Assembly: GCA_964384625.1 (NCBI GenBank)
Contig: CAYLNH010000086.1
Coordinates: forward strand, 1-25,226
Origin: CAYLNH01 sp964384625
GTDB taxonomy: Bacteria > Verrucomicrobiota > Lentisphaeria > JABSQK01
Length of the DNA: 25,226 nt
Direction of reading: 5' to 3'
Shown: in pieces, positions 1 through 7,270 of the stretch
Layout: every line of letters begins with the position of its first letter
Numbering within the stretch: position 1 is the first letter of the stretch
The notes under the pieces: generated by a model
Told to the model about the DNA's origin: nothing
Databases searched by the model: none
What the model saw: the letters and a program-made list of their open reading frames with translations, nothing else
Position numbers and translations under genes: made by a program

Positions 1-2910
1 ACTCTTTTGAGCTCAAATCAGAGGAGTTCAGGGCAAAAACGCTGGAAGATCCGGTTCAAGCCGGACCAGACCGGCAGGTACGTGGATGCGCTGCACGTGG
101 TTGCCGGCGACGACGTCGTCCGGGCGTCCTTCAGCTGCTACGTCCATAATCGGCCATCCCCCGTGCCGCCGGCCTCTCCTGCGGCCGTGGCCAGGGCCCT
201 CAAGCATCGAGACAAACTGGAGATCTTTGCCGCGTCGTGTGACGCGGGCAAGGACCTCCTGGTGGACATCAAGTTTGACAACACCGCGAACCGCCCCGGT
301 ACGGTGTTGGTATTCTGCGAGAACACGGCGATGCTGGCCTGGCGCGCCTTGGAGCTGAAGCCCGGTCGCCACGTAGTGCGTTTCCCAACCAGTCTGGACT
401 ATGCCCCGCAGGTCCACGTGAGTGCCATTGCCTTCTTCAGCAACAACCAGTCCATGACGGACAGCTCAACGGCCCGGATCACGCCGGTGCAGCGTTTCCT
501 GAACCTGCAGGTCGTGGCCGAGAAACAGGCCTACCGCCCGGGCGAGCGCTGCAATGTGAAAGTAAAAGCGACCAACTGGCGCAACCAGCCCGTGCCGCAC
601 GCCGAGATCAGCCTGGGGGTGGTCGATCGCGCGGTCTACTGGTTGCGTGAGGATCCGACGCCGGATCTGTCCACCTACTTCCATCGCTATGATCTGCCCA
701 AGCTGCCGGTTGGCGCCTGGAACCAGACGGTATCACTCGCGCCGGAGTACTTCTGGAAAGGACCGAAAAAGGCTTGGGGGTTCTTCCTGACCGGATTGTA
801 TGGCGGGCGCTCCAACGCCGGTCGCCTGCGAGCCGTTGGCAAGTATGGCGGTTGTTCCAGAGCCGGGCGGAAGCGAGTGGATTTCCGCTCCGAGGCCTTT
901 TGGGTTGCGGATCTGTTGACCGACCGCAATGGCGAGGCCCAGGCCAGCTTCATCTTCCCGGACAGCATCACCCAGTGGCGCTTCACGGCACGGGGTGTGA
1001 CGGCCGACAACTTGGTTGGCAACGTGCAGATCAAGACCGAAACGGCCCTGCCGCTGCATGTTGATCTCGTCGCCCCGCGCGCGCTGCGGGTTGGTGACGA
1101 CATCCAGATCCAGTCGCTCGTCTGGAACCGGAAAGGCGTCGAGAAACACGTCAGGACCTCCTTCCAGGTTGGCGCTGGCGATCTGCAGGCCGGGTCATTG
1201 ACGGTTCCGGCCGAGAGCAGCAAACAGATGACTGTCGCGATCTGCGCTAAGCGACTCGGCGACATCCCGATCGAGCTTAGTGTCAAGGACACCAACTCCG
1301 AGCTGCGCGATCGCGTCCGCAAAACCGTGCCGGTCCTGCCGCGCGGCTATCGCGTCAACCGTCGATTCTGCGGCCGGGTCACGGGCGATCAGGAGATCCC
1401 GTTGGACCTGGGCAACGCCGTCCTCCCCGGCACGATGACGCTGACCTTCCAGCTGGAGAGCGGGCCGACCGCTGCCGTGCAGAGCGCGCTCAACGATCTG
1501 ATCGACTATCCCTATGGCTGCGTCGAGCAGACCATGAGTCGATTCCTGCCGGCAGTTGTGGCGTCCGAAGCCATGCGGCGTTCGGATCTCACCTGTGCCC
1601 GCGCGAAGGAGCTCCCGGAGATCATCGAAAAGGGCATGAAGCGTCTGCTCAATTTCCAGCACGAAGACGGCGGCTGGGGCTGGTGGAAGACCGACCGGAG
1701 CAACGTGTTCATGACTGCCTATGTCCTGGCGGGGCTGAGTCTTTGTCGACAGACCGGCTGCAAGGTGCCGGACCGCCTGCTGCACAACGCTGAAATCTGG
1801 CTCGAACGCCAATTCTACAATGAGAAGAAGAGCCGCAGCCACCGGCCTCACAGCCTCGCTCAGGTGGATCTCCGGATCTACACCGCGCACGCGCTGGCGA
1901 CGCGCTACTCCAGAAACCTGAAAGCCCATGAGGATCAAGTCGAACGGCTGCTGGACAACATCCCGGACGGACGGGCCAACGGCAAGGCGCTGCCCGCGCG
2001 GGACGCGATTCTGCGGGCCGACACGCTCCGGCTCCTGGGCCAACGCGAGCAGGCAAATCGTGCGCTGGCGAAGATTATGAAAACCTTCCCCGGGCCGAAG
2101 TCTGACCGCGCCAGCCTGTTGGCCGCGGCCAATCTGATCGAGGTCGGCATGGGCCTGCAGCCGGCGGACGGCAGGTGGATCCAATTCGCGCAGCAACTGC
2201 TCCAGCAACGCCGCGGCTCCGGCTGGGGCAACACCCTGCTGACGGCTTCGGTTGTCCGCGGGCTGACGCCGCTGATCGGCAGCAGCAAGAAACGCACCCC
2301 GGTCGTCGAACTCCGGGTAGCGGGCAAGACCGTCAGCACGTTGAAGGGCAAGACGGGCGTGGTTGACGGCTGCATCCTCAAGCAGGAGTTGACCGGCAAG
2401 GCGGTCACCCTCCATACTGTTGAGCCCGGTGGCTTCTGGTCAGCGACTCTCGAGGGCTATGTCGCAAAGCTGCCGCAGCCGAAGGACCCGGAGGTGGTCC
2501 TGACGTTGATCCCCAAGCACATCGGCAATGGCTCACTGGTGATGCCCGTCGACGAGAAGGGCACATTGACCGCGCACAAAGGAGAGACCATCGAACTGGA
2601 GTTAAGCTGCCTGCTCAAGCGCGACATCACGTACACGCGACTGACGATTCCCCGGCCGTGCGGCGTGCAGTTCCTCAGCAGTCCGCCGTTGCGAAACGGC
2701 ATCGTGGCTGTGGAGCAGCGTGATGATGCCTACCACATCTTCATCGACTCGTGGAAGAAAGGCACGCACACCGTGAAACTCCGCGTGCGCTCGGAAGTCA
2801 CAGGGACGGTGTTCGCGCCGGCGCCGGAACTCGTACCGATGTACGACAAGGCGCCGCCCGTTCTGGTCAACGCCCCGCGTCAGTGGCTTATCAAGTCCGC
2901 TCATGATTGA
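1..2910 (+). CDS. Alpha-2-macroglobulin family protein, C-terminal part (5' partial)
   Basis: The frame is open from the first base, so the N-terminus lies outside the window and only about 969 residues are present; whole bacterial alpha-2-macroglobulins usually exceed 1,500. Numbering from base 1, an MG-type beta domain ends in the family hallmark GVVDRAVYWL near residue 207, followed by the DPTPDLSTYF block. The thioester motif CVEQ is at about residues 507-510 (Cys codon at 1519) in YPYGCVEQTMSRFLP. The helical thioester domain follows with EDGGWGWW near 555-562. From family knowledge, these are periplasmic or envelope-anchored protease traps: cleavage of a bait region exposes the Cys-Gln thioester, which cross-links the protease. 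The intact CxEQ suggests a competent trap. The usual partner pbpC (PBP1C) is not in the window, but upstream sequence is missing. Family call is secure; the full-length architecture is not visible. Confidence 0.93.
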   Translation, partial: TLLSSNQRSSGQKRWKIRFKPDQTGRYVDALHVVAGDDVVRASFSCYVHNRPSPVPPASPAAVARALKHRDKLEIFAASCDAGKDLLVDIKFDNTANRPGTVLVFCENTAMLAWRALELKPGRHVVRFPTSLDYAPQVHVSAIAFFSNNQSMTDSSTARITPVQRFLNLQVVAEKQAYRPGERCNVKVKATNWRNQPVPHAEISLGVVDRAVYWLREDPTPDLSTYFHRYDLPKLPVGAWNQTVSLAPEYFWKGPKKAWGFFLTGLYGGRSNAGRLRAVGKYGGCSRAGRKRVDFRSEAFWVADLLTDRNGEAQASFIFPDSITQWRFTARGVTADNLVGNVQIKTETALPLHVDLVAPRALRVGDDIQIQSLVWNRKGVEKHVRTSFQVGAGDLQAGSLTVPAESSKQMTVAICAKRLGDIPIELSVKDTNSELRDRVRKTVPVLPRGYRVNRRFCGRVTGDQEIPLDLGNAVLPGTMTLTFQLESGPTAAVQSALNDLIDYPYGCVEQTMSRFLPAVVASEAMRRSDLTCARAKELPEIIEKGMKRLLNFQHEDGGWGWWKTDRSNVFMTAYVLAGLSLCRQTGCKVPDRLLHNAEIWLERQFYNEKKSRSHRPHSLAQVDLRIYTAHALATRYSRNLKAHEDQVERLLDNIPDGRANGKALPARDAILRADTLRLLGQREQANRALAKIMKTFPGPKSDRASLLAAANLIEVGMGLQPADGRWIQFAQQLLQQRRGSGWGNTLLTASVVRGLTPLIGSSKKRTPVVELRVAGKTVSTLKGKTGVVDGCILKQELTGKAVTLHTVEPGGFWSATLEGYVAKLPQPKDPEVVLTLIPKHIGNGSLVMPVDEKGTLTAHKGETIELELSCLLKRDITYTRLTIPRPCGVQFLSSPPLRNGIVAVEQRDDAYHIFIDSWKKGTHTVKLRVRSEVTGTVFAPAPELVPMYDKAPPVLVNAPRQWLIKSAHD

Positions 2911-3326
2911 GAGGTGCTGCATGCCGGTCCGCAACGCCACGGAAGCCGCCTGCTACGAATTGGCCGTGATCGAAGACACCGGCAACTGATCAACTCATAC
3001 ACCTCGCCGCTTCCTGTCCGCCATGGCGGAAGAGTCGTCAGTGTGCTCCACATGAGTCCCGGGAGGAGCGGCGTTGCCGCAACGCGGCGGCACGCCGTTC
3101 CACGTGACAACGTGGTCACGCGACAAGATGATGGCCTTCCGGCTGTGAATTGCCATACTTCAAGCTGGATGGTCTTGAGATGGCGCACAACGACGACTCG
3201 CAGATGAAGCCGGCCCACGCCGGCGCCTGGCGCCGAACCCGGCTTTTGCGGTGAGACCAAAACCGCCGGAACCTTCGCGTTTTGCTCCGGTACAGGTAAT
3301 GTATCGGCAGTCTGGAGGACCTCGCA
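2911..3326. other. Intergenic stretch, no supported gene
   Basis: This 416-base stretch lies between the macroglobulin stop and the lipoprotein start. I found no credible reading frame; a 22-codon frame from the ATG at 2920 has no support beyond its existence. It contains nested palindromes, for example CCACGT-GACA-ACGTGG at 3100-3115, and a terminator-like structure near 3208-3247 listed separately. Confidence 0.6.
3208..3247 (+). terminator. Possible intrinsic terminator
   Basis: An outer stem AGCCGG (3208-3213) pairs with CCGGCT (3239-3244). It encloses a perfect inner hairpin CGGCGCC-T-GGCGCCG (3221-3235) and is followed by TTTT (3244-3247). The T-run is short and it sits about 300 bases after the macroglobulin stop, so it may instead insulate the downstream lipoprotein gene. 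Confidence 0.4.
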
Positions 3327-4199
3327 GTGAGAACAACTGTCCCAATGCTGTTCATTCTGGGGTGCGTCATGGTCGCCGGCTGTCAGACCAAGCATTGGCG
3401 GCCGTACTGGTCGCCGGCCCGGCCGGCGGCGCCGTCGGCAGCATCCAAGAAGTTGATGGCAACGGCGCGCAAACGCTTCAATCGCGCTTCGGATGCGGCG
3501 GCTCTATGGGACTCGATCGCGGCGTATCACAAGGTGATCGCGGTTGATCCGGGGAACTGCGAAGCCCTTTGCCTGCTGGGGAATCAATATGTGCTGGCGG
3601 GTACGGCGTATACCCGCGGCCGTTGGCAGAAGAAGAAGTACTTCCGTCTCGGGGCGCGGTATTGCGAACTGGCGATGTACACAAATCCGGCGTTTCGCCA
3701 GGCGGTGCAGGCCGGCAAGACGCCCTGGGAAGCCGCCGACACGCTGACCGCCAGAGAGGCGCCGGCAATGCTGTTCTGGGTCATGGCCGTGCAGTACGAA
3801 TTCAAGGAATGCATGTTTTCGCCGGAACAGATCGCGAATGTCGGGTGGATGCGGCATTGCCTCAAGTTCCTGAAGCGGATCACGGCGGTGGCGCCGGATT
3901 TCGGCGGGGGCGCGGTCGAATTCAGTACGGCCATCTGTTATCTGGCGTTGCCGGGCATTCGCGGCGGCGACCGCGATCTGGCGGAGGACTATATGATCGC
4001 GGCGACCCGCGATCGCGCCGACTGGTTGTTCGGCCGCTGGGCCCGGGGGAAGTACTACAACAAGATCAGGCGCGATCGGCGCGGCGTCGAGGAGGACCTG
4101 AAGTGGGTTGCCACCCGTGATCTCAGCGGCTTCAAGGACCCCTACCCATGGCGCGTGCACTTCCGTGACGACGCCCGACGTCTGTTGCGCAAGCAGTAG
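3327..4199 (+). CDS. TatT-like (TRAP transporter T-component-like) lipoprotein
   Basis: The start is GTG at 3327, chosen because GGAGG lies at 3314-3318 with 8-base spacing. The 290-residue product begins with a lipoprotein signal peptide whose lipobox VAGC puts the acylated cysteine at residue 19, so it should be exported and membrane-anchored. The rest is helical and TPR-like. AAYHKVIAVDPGNCEALCLLG (about 65-85) resembles a TPR unit, and ICYLALPGIRGGDRDLAEDY (about 208-227) matches the 'LP...GGD...A' block of TatT-family proteins. TatT was described as a periplasmic trimeric accessory of TRAP transporters, but no TRAP permease or binding protein is visible here, so the transport role is only a family-level guess. 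The preceding macroglobulin is 416 bases away on the same strand; shared transcription is uncertain. Confidence 0.7.
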   Translation: MRTTVPMLFILGCVMVAGCQTKHWRPYWSPARPAAPSAASKKLMATARKRFNRASDAAALWDSIAAYHKVIAVDPGNCEALCLLGNQYVLAGTAYTRGRWQKKKYFRLGARYCELAMYTNPAFRQAVQAGKTPWEAADTLTAREAPAMLFWVMAVQYEFKECMFSPEQIANVGWMRHCLKFLKRITAVAPDFGGGAVEFSTAICYLALPGIRGGDRDLAEDYMIAATRDRADWLFGRWARGKYYNKIRRDRRGVEEDLKWVATRDLSGFKDPYPWRVHFRDDARRLLRKQ

Positions 4200-4221
4200 C
4201 TGCACCTGCCGCGAGAAGATC

Positions 4222-4240
4222 CTCCCGGCTGTGCCGGGGG
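4222..4240. terminator. GC-rich stem-loop after the lipoprotein gene
   Basis: CTCCCGGC-TGT-GCCGGGGG forms an 8-bp stem (one G-T pair) with a 3-base loop, 22 bases after the lipoprotein stop. There is no T-tract directly after it, so it is at best a weak terminator or an mRNA-stabilising hairpin. Confidence 0.3.
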
Positions 4241-4251
4241 CCGGCCTCCGT

Positions 4252-4616
4252 TCAGTTTCGTCTTCGCCCCGCCCGAACCCTCGGCAAGCCAGAACGGGTC
4301 GCATCTGAATTCGCCAGGTCAACCCCGCCTGGCTGATCAACGGGTCGGGCACCCGCAAGGGGCGCCCCTACAATCGTGATGATTCCATGCACATGGTTGG
4401 GCATGATCGTAAATTCATCAAGACGAACCATGGGAAATCGTTCCGGTATGTCGGTCCATTCCTGCTGTCGATCAACCTCATTGCGGACAGAACAACCTTC
4501 TGACCATGAACCGTGCCTGGCAGCGGGTCACGATTTCGCACGCATACCGTCACGAAATAGTCGCCCGGTTCCGCATAGTCGTGTCCCGGTTTGTAGATGG
4601 ATCGTCGGTTCTTCAT
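4252..4616 (-). pseudogene. REP-associated tyrosine transposase (RAYT, Y1_Tnp) remnant
   Basis: Starting at ATG 4616, preceded by GGGAAGGG, the product begins MKNRRSIYKPG then DYAEPGDYFVTVCVRNRDPL, the conserved RAYT N-terminus. Near 4486 a one-base shift is needed. The neighbouring frame continues EWTDIPERFPMVRLDEFTIM and then MPNHVHGII, which contains the His-x-His metal site of HUH (Y1) transposases (HVH codons at 4387-4395), followed by VGAPLAGARP as often seen in this family. Similarity then fades and the frame stops at 4252-4254, so the C-terminal half with the catalytic tyrosine helix is absent. The remnant is frameshifted and truncated, hence inactive. RAYTs mobilise REP hairpin repeats; REP-like repeats lie 0.6-0.8 kb away. 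Its start codon is only 6 bases beyond the attC-like site. Confidence 0.82.
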
Positions 4617-4621
4617 TCCCT

Positions 4622-4680
4622 TCCCAACGTGAAGCTCAGCGGCGCGGCTTGTCCGCGTCCGCTGGAGCGTCTTGTAGGGC
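4622..4680 (-). other. attC-like integron recombination site (59 bp)
   Basis: Read on the minus strand: R'' GCCCTAC (4680-4674), spacer AAGAC, left arm GCTCC-AGCGG-A-CGCGG (4668-4653), loop ACAAG, right arm CCGCG-CCGCT-GAGC (4647-4634), spacer TTCAC, R' GTTGGGA (4628-4622). The arms pair completely except for an extra C and an extra A in the left arm. On the recombining bottom strand these become the extrahelical G and T known from attC sites. R' keeps the GTT core of GTTRRRY with a mismatch only at the last base; R'' has one mismatch to RYYYAAC. The total length is 59 bp. Structure and orientation agree with the unknown gene upstream being the cassette. I see no integrase gene. Confidence 0.72.
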
Positions 4681-5007
4681 ATACCGCGGGTGGTGGTAGC
4701 CCGTGAAGCGATCTCCAAAGACCTCCCGCAATTCATCATGTCTTCCGCGGTCCATGGCGTATTCCCGGCAGTGTATCTCGATCTCCCCCTCGACAAGGTA
4801 GAAGGTGACGGTCCCGTAACCGTGGCTATCAACTCCCGTGCCGATCACGGTGCAGTGCCCGCAAGCTGGGGATTGATTCTCTGCGTTGAGCAAGCGGACC
4901 CAGGGAAAACGCTGGAGTTCGCGCCGCGCACCGTCCAGCGTGTAGTCTACTGCCGAGGGCGGCCGGACAACAAACCGGTATGCGGGAATCCATCTGTCAT
5001 TTTGCAT
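4636..5007 (-). CDS. Hypothetical protein of a probable integron gene cassette
   Basis: A 123-residue frame runs from ATG 5007 to TGA 4638-4636. I do not recognise the family. The protein is soluble-looking with no signal or membrane segment, rich in Trp, Tyr, His and Arg, with GHCTVIGTGVDSHGYGTVTF near the middle and a charged tail (ADADKPRR) encoded by the attC-like site itself. Three things support it as a real cassette gene: its stop codon sits inside the attC right arm, as in many cassettes; a perfect GTTGGGC core lies 6 bases before its ATG; and codon use is GC-rich at third positions over most of its length. No clear Shine-Dalgarno is present, which is common for first-codon-proximal cassette genes. 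An opposing frame at 4690-5028 is the alternative and is less convincing. Confidence 0.55.
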   Translation of the reverse strand: MQNDRWIPAYRFVVRPPSAVDYTLDGARRELQRFPWVRLLNAENQSPACGHCTVIGTGVDSHGYGTVTFYLVEGEIEIHCREYAMDRGRHDELREVFGDRFTGYHHPRYALQDAPADADKPRR

Positions 5008-5013
5008 TTCAGA

Positions 5014-5020
5014 GCCCAAC
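5014..5020 (-). other. Cassette 5' boundary core site (GTTGGGC)
   Basis: On the minus strand GTTGGGC matches the integron core GTTRRRY exactly and ends 6 bases before the cassette ATG. The distance to the R' of the attC-like site gives a cassette of about 392 bp. Upstream, 5021-5070 shows only a weak CAGCG/CGCTG hairpin and a poor R''-like box, so it is either a decayed attC, an attI-like site or a secondary insertion site. Confidence 0.5.
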
Positions 5021-5220
5021 TAACCTAGTCAGCGGTCCTTCGCTGCATTTTTCTCGTTCAAGTAAGCCGTTGGCGCGGCAGAAGCTTACGTCTTTCCTGT
5101 AATCTTTCTCATTACTGTATGTCTTCGCACCCGCTGAGGGAAGCGGGAGATCAAGAAACCGCCATTGATCGCAGCGAAGCAGAACGGCAAGTCCCGGTAG
5201 TGGACGAGGATCAGAAGGAA

Positions 5221-5250
5221 ATATCCAATATCCAACCGAGGAACGCTCAA
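5221..5250. repeat. REP-like dispersed repeat, copy A
   Basis: A 30-base sequence beginning ATATCCAATATCC and ending GAACGCTCAA is repeated exactly at 5391-5420. It lies in a 500-base noncoding stretch between the cassette gene and mdcA, within 0.65 kb of the RAYT remnant. Confidence 0.85.
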
Positions 5251-5265
5251 CCAGGCGTCGTCTCC

Positions 5266-5290
5266 GTCCCGACCTATGCAATGTCGGGAC
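5266..5290. repeat. Hairpin GTCCCGAC / GTCGGGAC
   Basis: A perfect 8-bp inverted repeat (5266-5273 and 5283-5290) with a 9-base loop, just after repeat copy A. It resembles the CCCCGAC/GTCGGGG hairpin next to the repeat copy at the right end of the window. No gene function is evident. Confidence 0.5.
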
Positions 5291-5342
5291 TCCTGACTAT
5301 GCCGGTCAAGATGCCCAATTGAGGAGAATCAGAATCCGTACT

Positions 5343-5433
5343 TGGATATTCTAGATTGGTCATTCGTCGGTTGGGTGTTTCCATGGGGGAATATCCAATA
5401 TCCAACCGAGGAACGCTCAATGTCCAAGGGCGG
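5343..5433. repeat. REP-like dispersed repeat, copy B, with imperfect inverted half
   Basis: 5391-5420 is identical to copy A, and the match to the right-end copy extends to 5433. Upstream halves are inverted: TTGGATATT (5343-5351) faces AATATCCAA (5390-5398), and CATTCGTCGGTTGG (5361-5374) faces CCAACCGAGGAACG (5402-5415) with 12 of 14 positions pairing. The element can therefore fold into a long imperfect hairpin, the form expected of a REPIN-like unit. Confidence 0.7.
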
Positions 5434-5468
5434 AGTCGGACCGGAGTCGGACCGCCTCGGAGAGGCGG
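5432..5468. repeat. 11-bp tandem duplication and adjoining hairpin
   Basis: GGAGTCGGACC occurs twice head to tail (5432-5442 and 5443-5453). The second copy runs into a perfect hairpin CCGCCTC-GGA-GAGGCGG (5452-5468). It lies about 55 bases downstream of the mdcA stop on the minus strand and lacks a T-tract, so it looks more like a repeat module than a terminator. Confidence 0.6.
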
Positions 5469-5522
5469 GCTACTTTGTGGAGGACTGGGAACGAGGAAGG
5501 TGATCAGGTTCGCGGAGGGGAT

Positions 5523-7154
5523 CTACCGCACGGAAGCGGGAGGATGGTAGCGGTCCCCGGAGATCTTGACGAGGTCGTAGAGGTTCTGGGCCGCGAGGAG
5601 TTTGCGGGTGGCGTCCTTGCGCTTGATGCCGAGATCCTCGGGCGTACGGACGATGCCCGCTTCGCGCAGACGTTTCACTTCGGACTTGCTGATGCTGCGG
5701 CCGACGCTGGTGTCGCCGGCGACGGCAGCGATGGCTTTGATCCGGGTGCGCAGATCCGGACAGCGATCGAGATAAGCGATGCCGACTTCGGTCACGATGT
5801 GCGTGACCTGTTCGTCGGTAATCATGACGGGCGGCGCATCGAACAGGCCTTGCTCGCAAAGACGGACCGCGTCGAGTTCCTCGACGAACACGGGGATGCC
5901 GGCTTTCTCACTGATCGTCGGCGTCACCTGCACAACGAGTTTGCGTCCGTAGAAAACGCTGTTGCGGATGCTGCCGGCTTTGCGGACGGCATCGGTCACG
6001 TGGCGTCGGCCGGGTGGCGAACTGCCGAGGTTCGGGGCGCCGCCGAAGCCGGCGATGCGGCCTTCGATCGCGGTGGAGCTGTTGCCGAACATGTCAATCT
6101 GAAAGGTGGCGCCGACAAACAGGTCGACGGCGTAAAGTCCAGCCATATGCGCGAGCGCCCGGTTTGAGCGCAGATGGCCGTCCGGACCGACGGTGAAAAT
6201 GTCGCTGCGGGCGGAGACATATTCCTCCATGCCCGGCTCGCCGCCGAAGGAGTAGATGCGTTCGACGAATCCCTTCTCGATCGCCGGGATCAGCGTTGGA
6301 TGGGGGTTCAACACCCAGTGCGTGCAGTGTTTGCCCTTCATATGCAGTTTGCGCCCGAAGGTCGGGAGCAGCAGTTCGATGGCGGCCGTCGGGTAGCCGA
6401 TGCCGTGGTTCAGCGAACGCACGCCGTATTCGTGGTAGATGCCCTTGATGGTCATCATCGCCATCAGGATCTGCATGTCGGTGATGTGTGCCGGATTCCG
6501 GGTGAACAACGGCTGCACATAAGCGTCTTCACCGGTGACAACGATGAAGTCGACCCAGTCGTGGGGGATATCGGTACGCGGCAGATTGGTGCGTTGTTCT
6601 TTCACTTCGGCAATGACAATGCCGGAGCGGAAATGAGTTGCCTCACAGATCATCGGGGTGTCTTCCGTGTTGAAGCCGGTGAACAAATTCCCTTCCAGAT
6701 CACAGGCTTCCGCCACGACTAGACTGACCTTCGGCGCCAGGTCCATGAGGTATCGGGCGTACAACTCGAGGTAGGTGTGGATCGCGCCGATCTTCACTTG
6801 TTTGGCGGCCGCAGCGTCATAGAGCTGTTTTGCCTGTGGCCCGGCATAGGCGAAGTCCAGTCGGTCCGCGATCCCGCGGCGGAAGAGTTCAACGTGTTCG
6901 TCGAGCACAACAGACGACTGAACGAGGTGCAGGTCATGCACCTGGCGCGAATCCACAGCGGCGAGCTGCTCAGCCAGGAACTTGGCCTGCTTCTGGTTGT
7001 CGCCTTCGAGACAAACACGGTCGCCTTTGCGAATGACGGCTTCCAGAAGCCTGCCGGTGTCGTCCGGCGCCACGAATTTGGTGTCGCTGCCGGTAATCCG
7101 CCGGCCGGCGCGCAGGCGTTTGTCGTGGTCTTTCCTGCCGTGATCGAATGCCAT
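5523..7154 (-). CDS. mdcA: Malonate decarboxylase, alpha subunit
   Basis: The 543-residue protein matches MdcA across its full usual length of about 540-555. Recognisable blocks, in order: RVCLEGDNQKQAKFLAEQLA near the start, GAIHTYLELYARYLMDLAP, DIPHDWVDFIVVTGEDAYVQ, RSLNHGIGYPTAAIELLLP, HWVLNPHPTLIPAIEKGFVE, DLFVGATFQIDMFGNSSTA, GFGGAPNLGSSPPGRRH and PEDLGIKRKDATRKLLAAQN. From family knowledge, MdcA is the acyl-carrier-protein transferase of malonate decarboxylase: it exchanges acetyl for malonyl on the phosphoribosyl-dephospho-CoA arm of MdcC, and MdcD/MdcE then decarboxylate. None of mdcB, C, D, E, G or H is within the window: downstream are repeats and the cassette island, upstream the tandem array. 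It is either an orphan, a relocated gene, or a transferase reused for another acyl group. ATG 7154 is the first start in the conserved region. Confidence 0.92.
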   Translation of the reverse strand: MAFDHGRKDHDKRLRAGRRITGSDTKFVAPDDTGRLLEAVIRKGDRVCLEGDNQKQAKFLAEQLAAVDSRQVHDLHLVQSSVVLDEHVELFRRGIADRLDFAYAGPQAKQLYDAAAAKQVKIGAIHTYLELYARYLMDLAPKVSLVVAEACDLEGNLFTGFNTEDTPMICEATHFRSGIVIAEVKEQRTNLPRTDIPHDWVDFIVVTGEDAYVQPLFTRNPAHITDMQILMAMMTIKGIYHEYGVRSLNHGIGYPTAAIELLLPTFGRKLHMKGKHCTHWVLNPHPTLIPAIEKGFVERIYSFGGEPGMEEYVSARSDIFTVGPDGHLRSNRALAHMAGLYAVDLFVGATFQIDMFGNSSTAIEGRIAGFGGAPNLGSSPPGRRHVTDAVRKAGSIRNSVFYGRKLVVQVTPTISEKAGIPVFVEELDAVRLCEQGLFDAPPVMITDEQVTHIVTEVGIAYLDRCPDLRTRIKAIAAVAGDTSVGRSISKSEVKRLREAGIVRTPEDLGIKRKDATRKLLAAQNLYDLVKISGDRYHPPASVR

Positions 7155-7176
7155 GGTTTCAGATGCTTTCGGCGGA

Positions 7177-7270
7177 GTTCGCCCCCTCCGGGGACGGGCG
7201 TCTGCTCTTCGTATCCCCCGGGTTCCCTACGGTTACCCGGGGCTACTCATGTTGTCGCCCCGTTGGGGCG
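7177..7270 (+). repeat. 94-bp dispersed repeat, copy 1 (inverted partner at 10602-10695)
   Basis: It begins GTTCGCCCCC, carries CCCGGGT...ACCCGGG as an internal stem, then GGGGCTACTCATG, and ends with the hairpin CGCCCC-GTT-GGGGCG. The reverse complement of 10602-10695 has the same order and spacing with a diverged centre (about bases 21-42). Its last 20 bases are the start of the first 61-bp tandem unit. Confidence 0.8.

Noticed and set aside
1195..2415. 406-codon minus-strand frame
   Set aside because: Antisense to the alpha-2-macroglobulin, which has clear family motifs; the frame is a GC-rich shadow.
2901..3395. 164-codon minus-strand frame
   Set aside because: Overlaps the start of the lipoprotein gene, low-complexity composition and no recognisable motif.
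4690..5028. Plus-strand frame opposite the cassette gene
   Set aside because: The minus-strand frame agrees with the attC orientation and the core-site boundaries; the plus frame has no supporting context.
5021..5070. A second attC or an attI site upstream of the cassette
   Set aside because: Only the GTTGGGC core is good; the opposite box is poor and the arms pair over just 5 bp.
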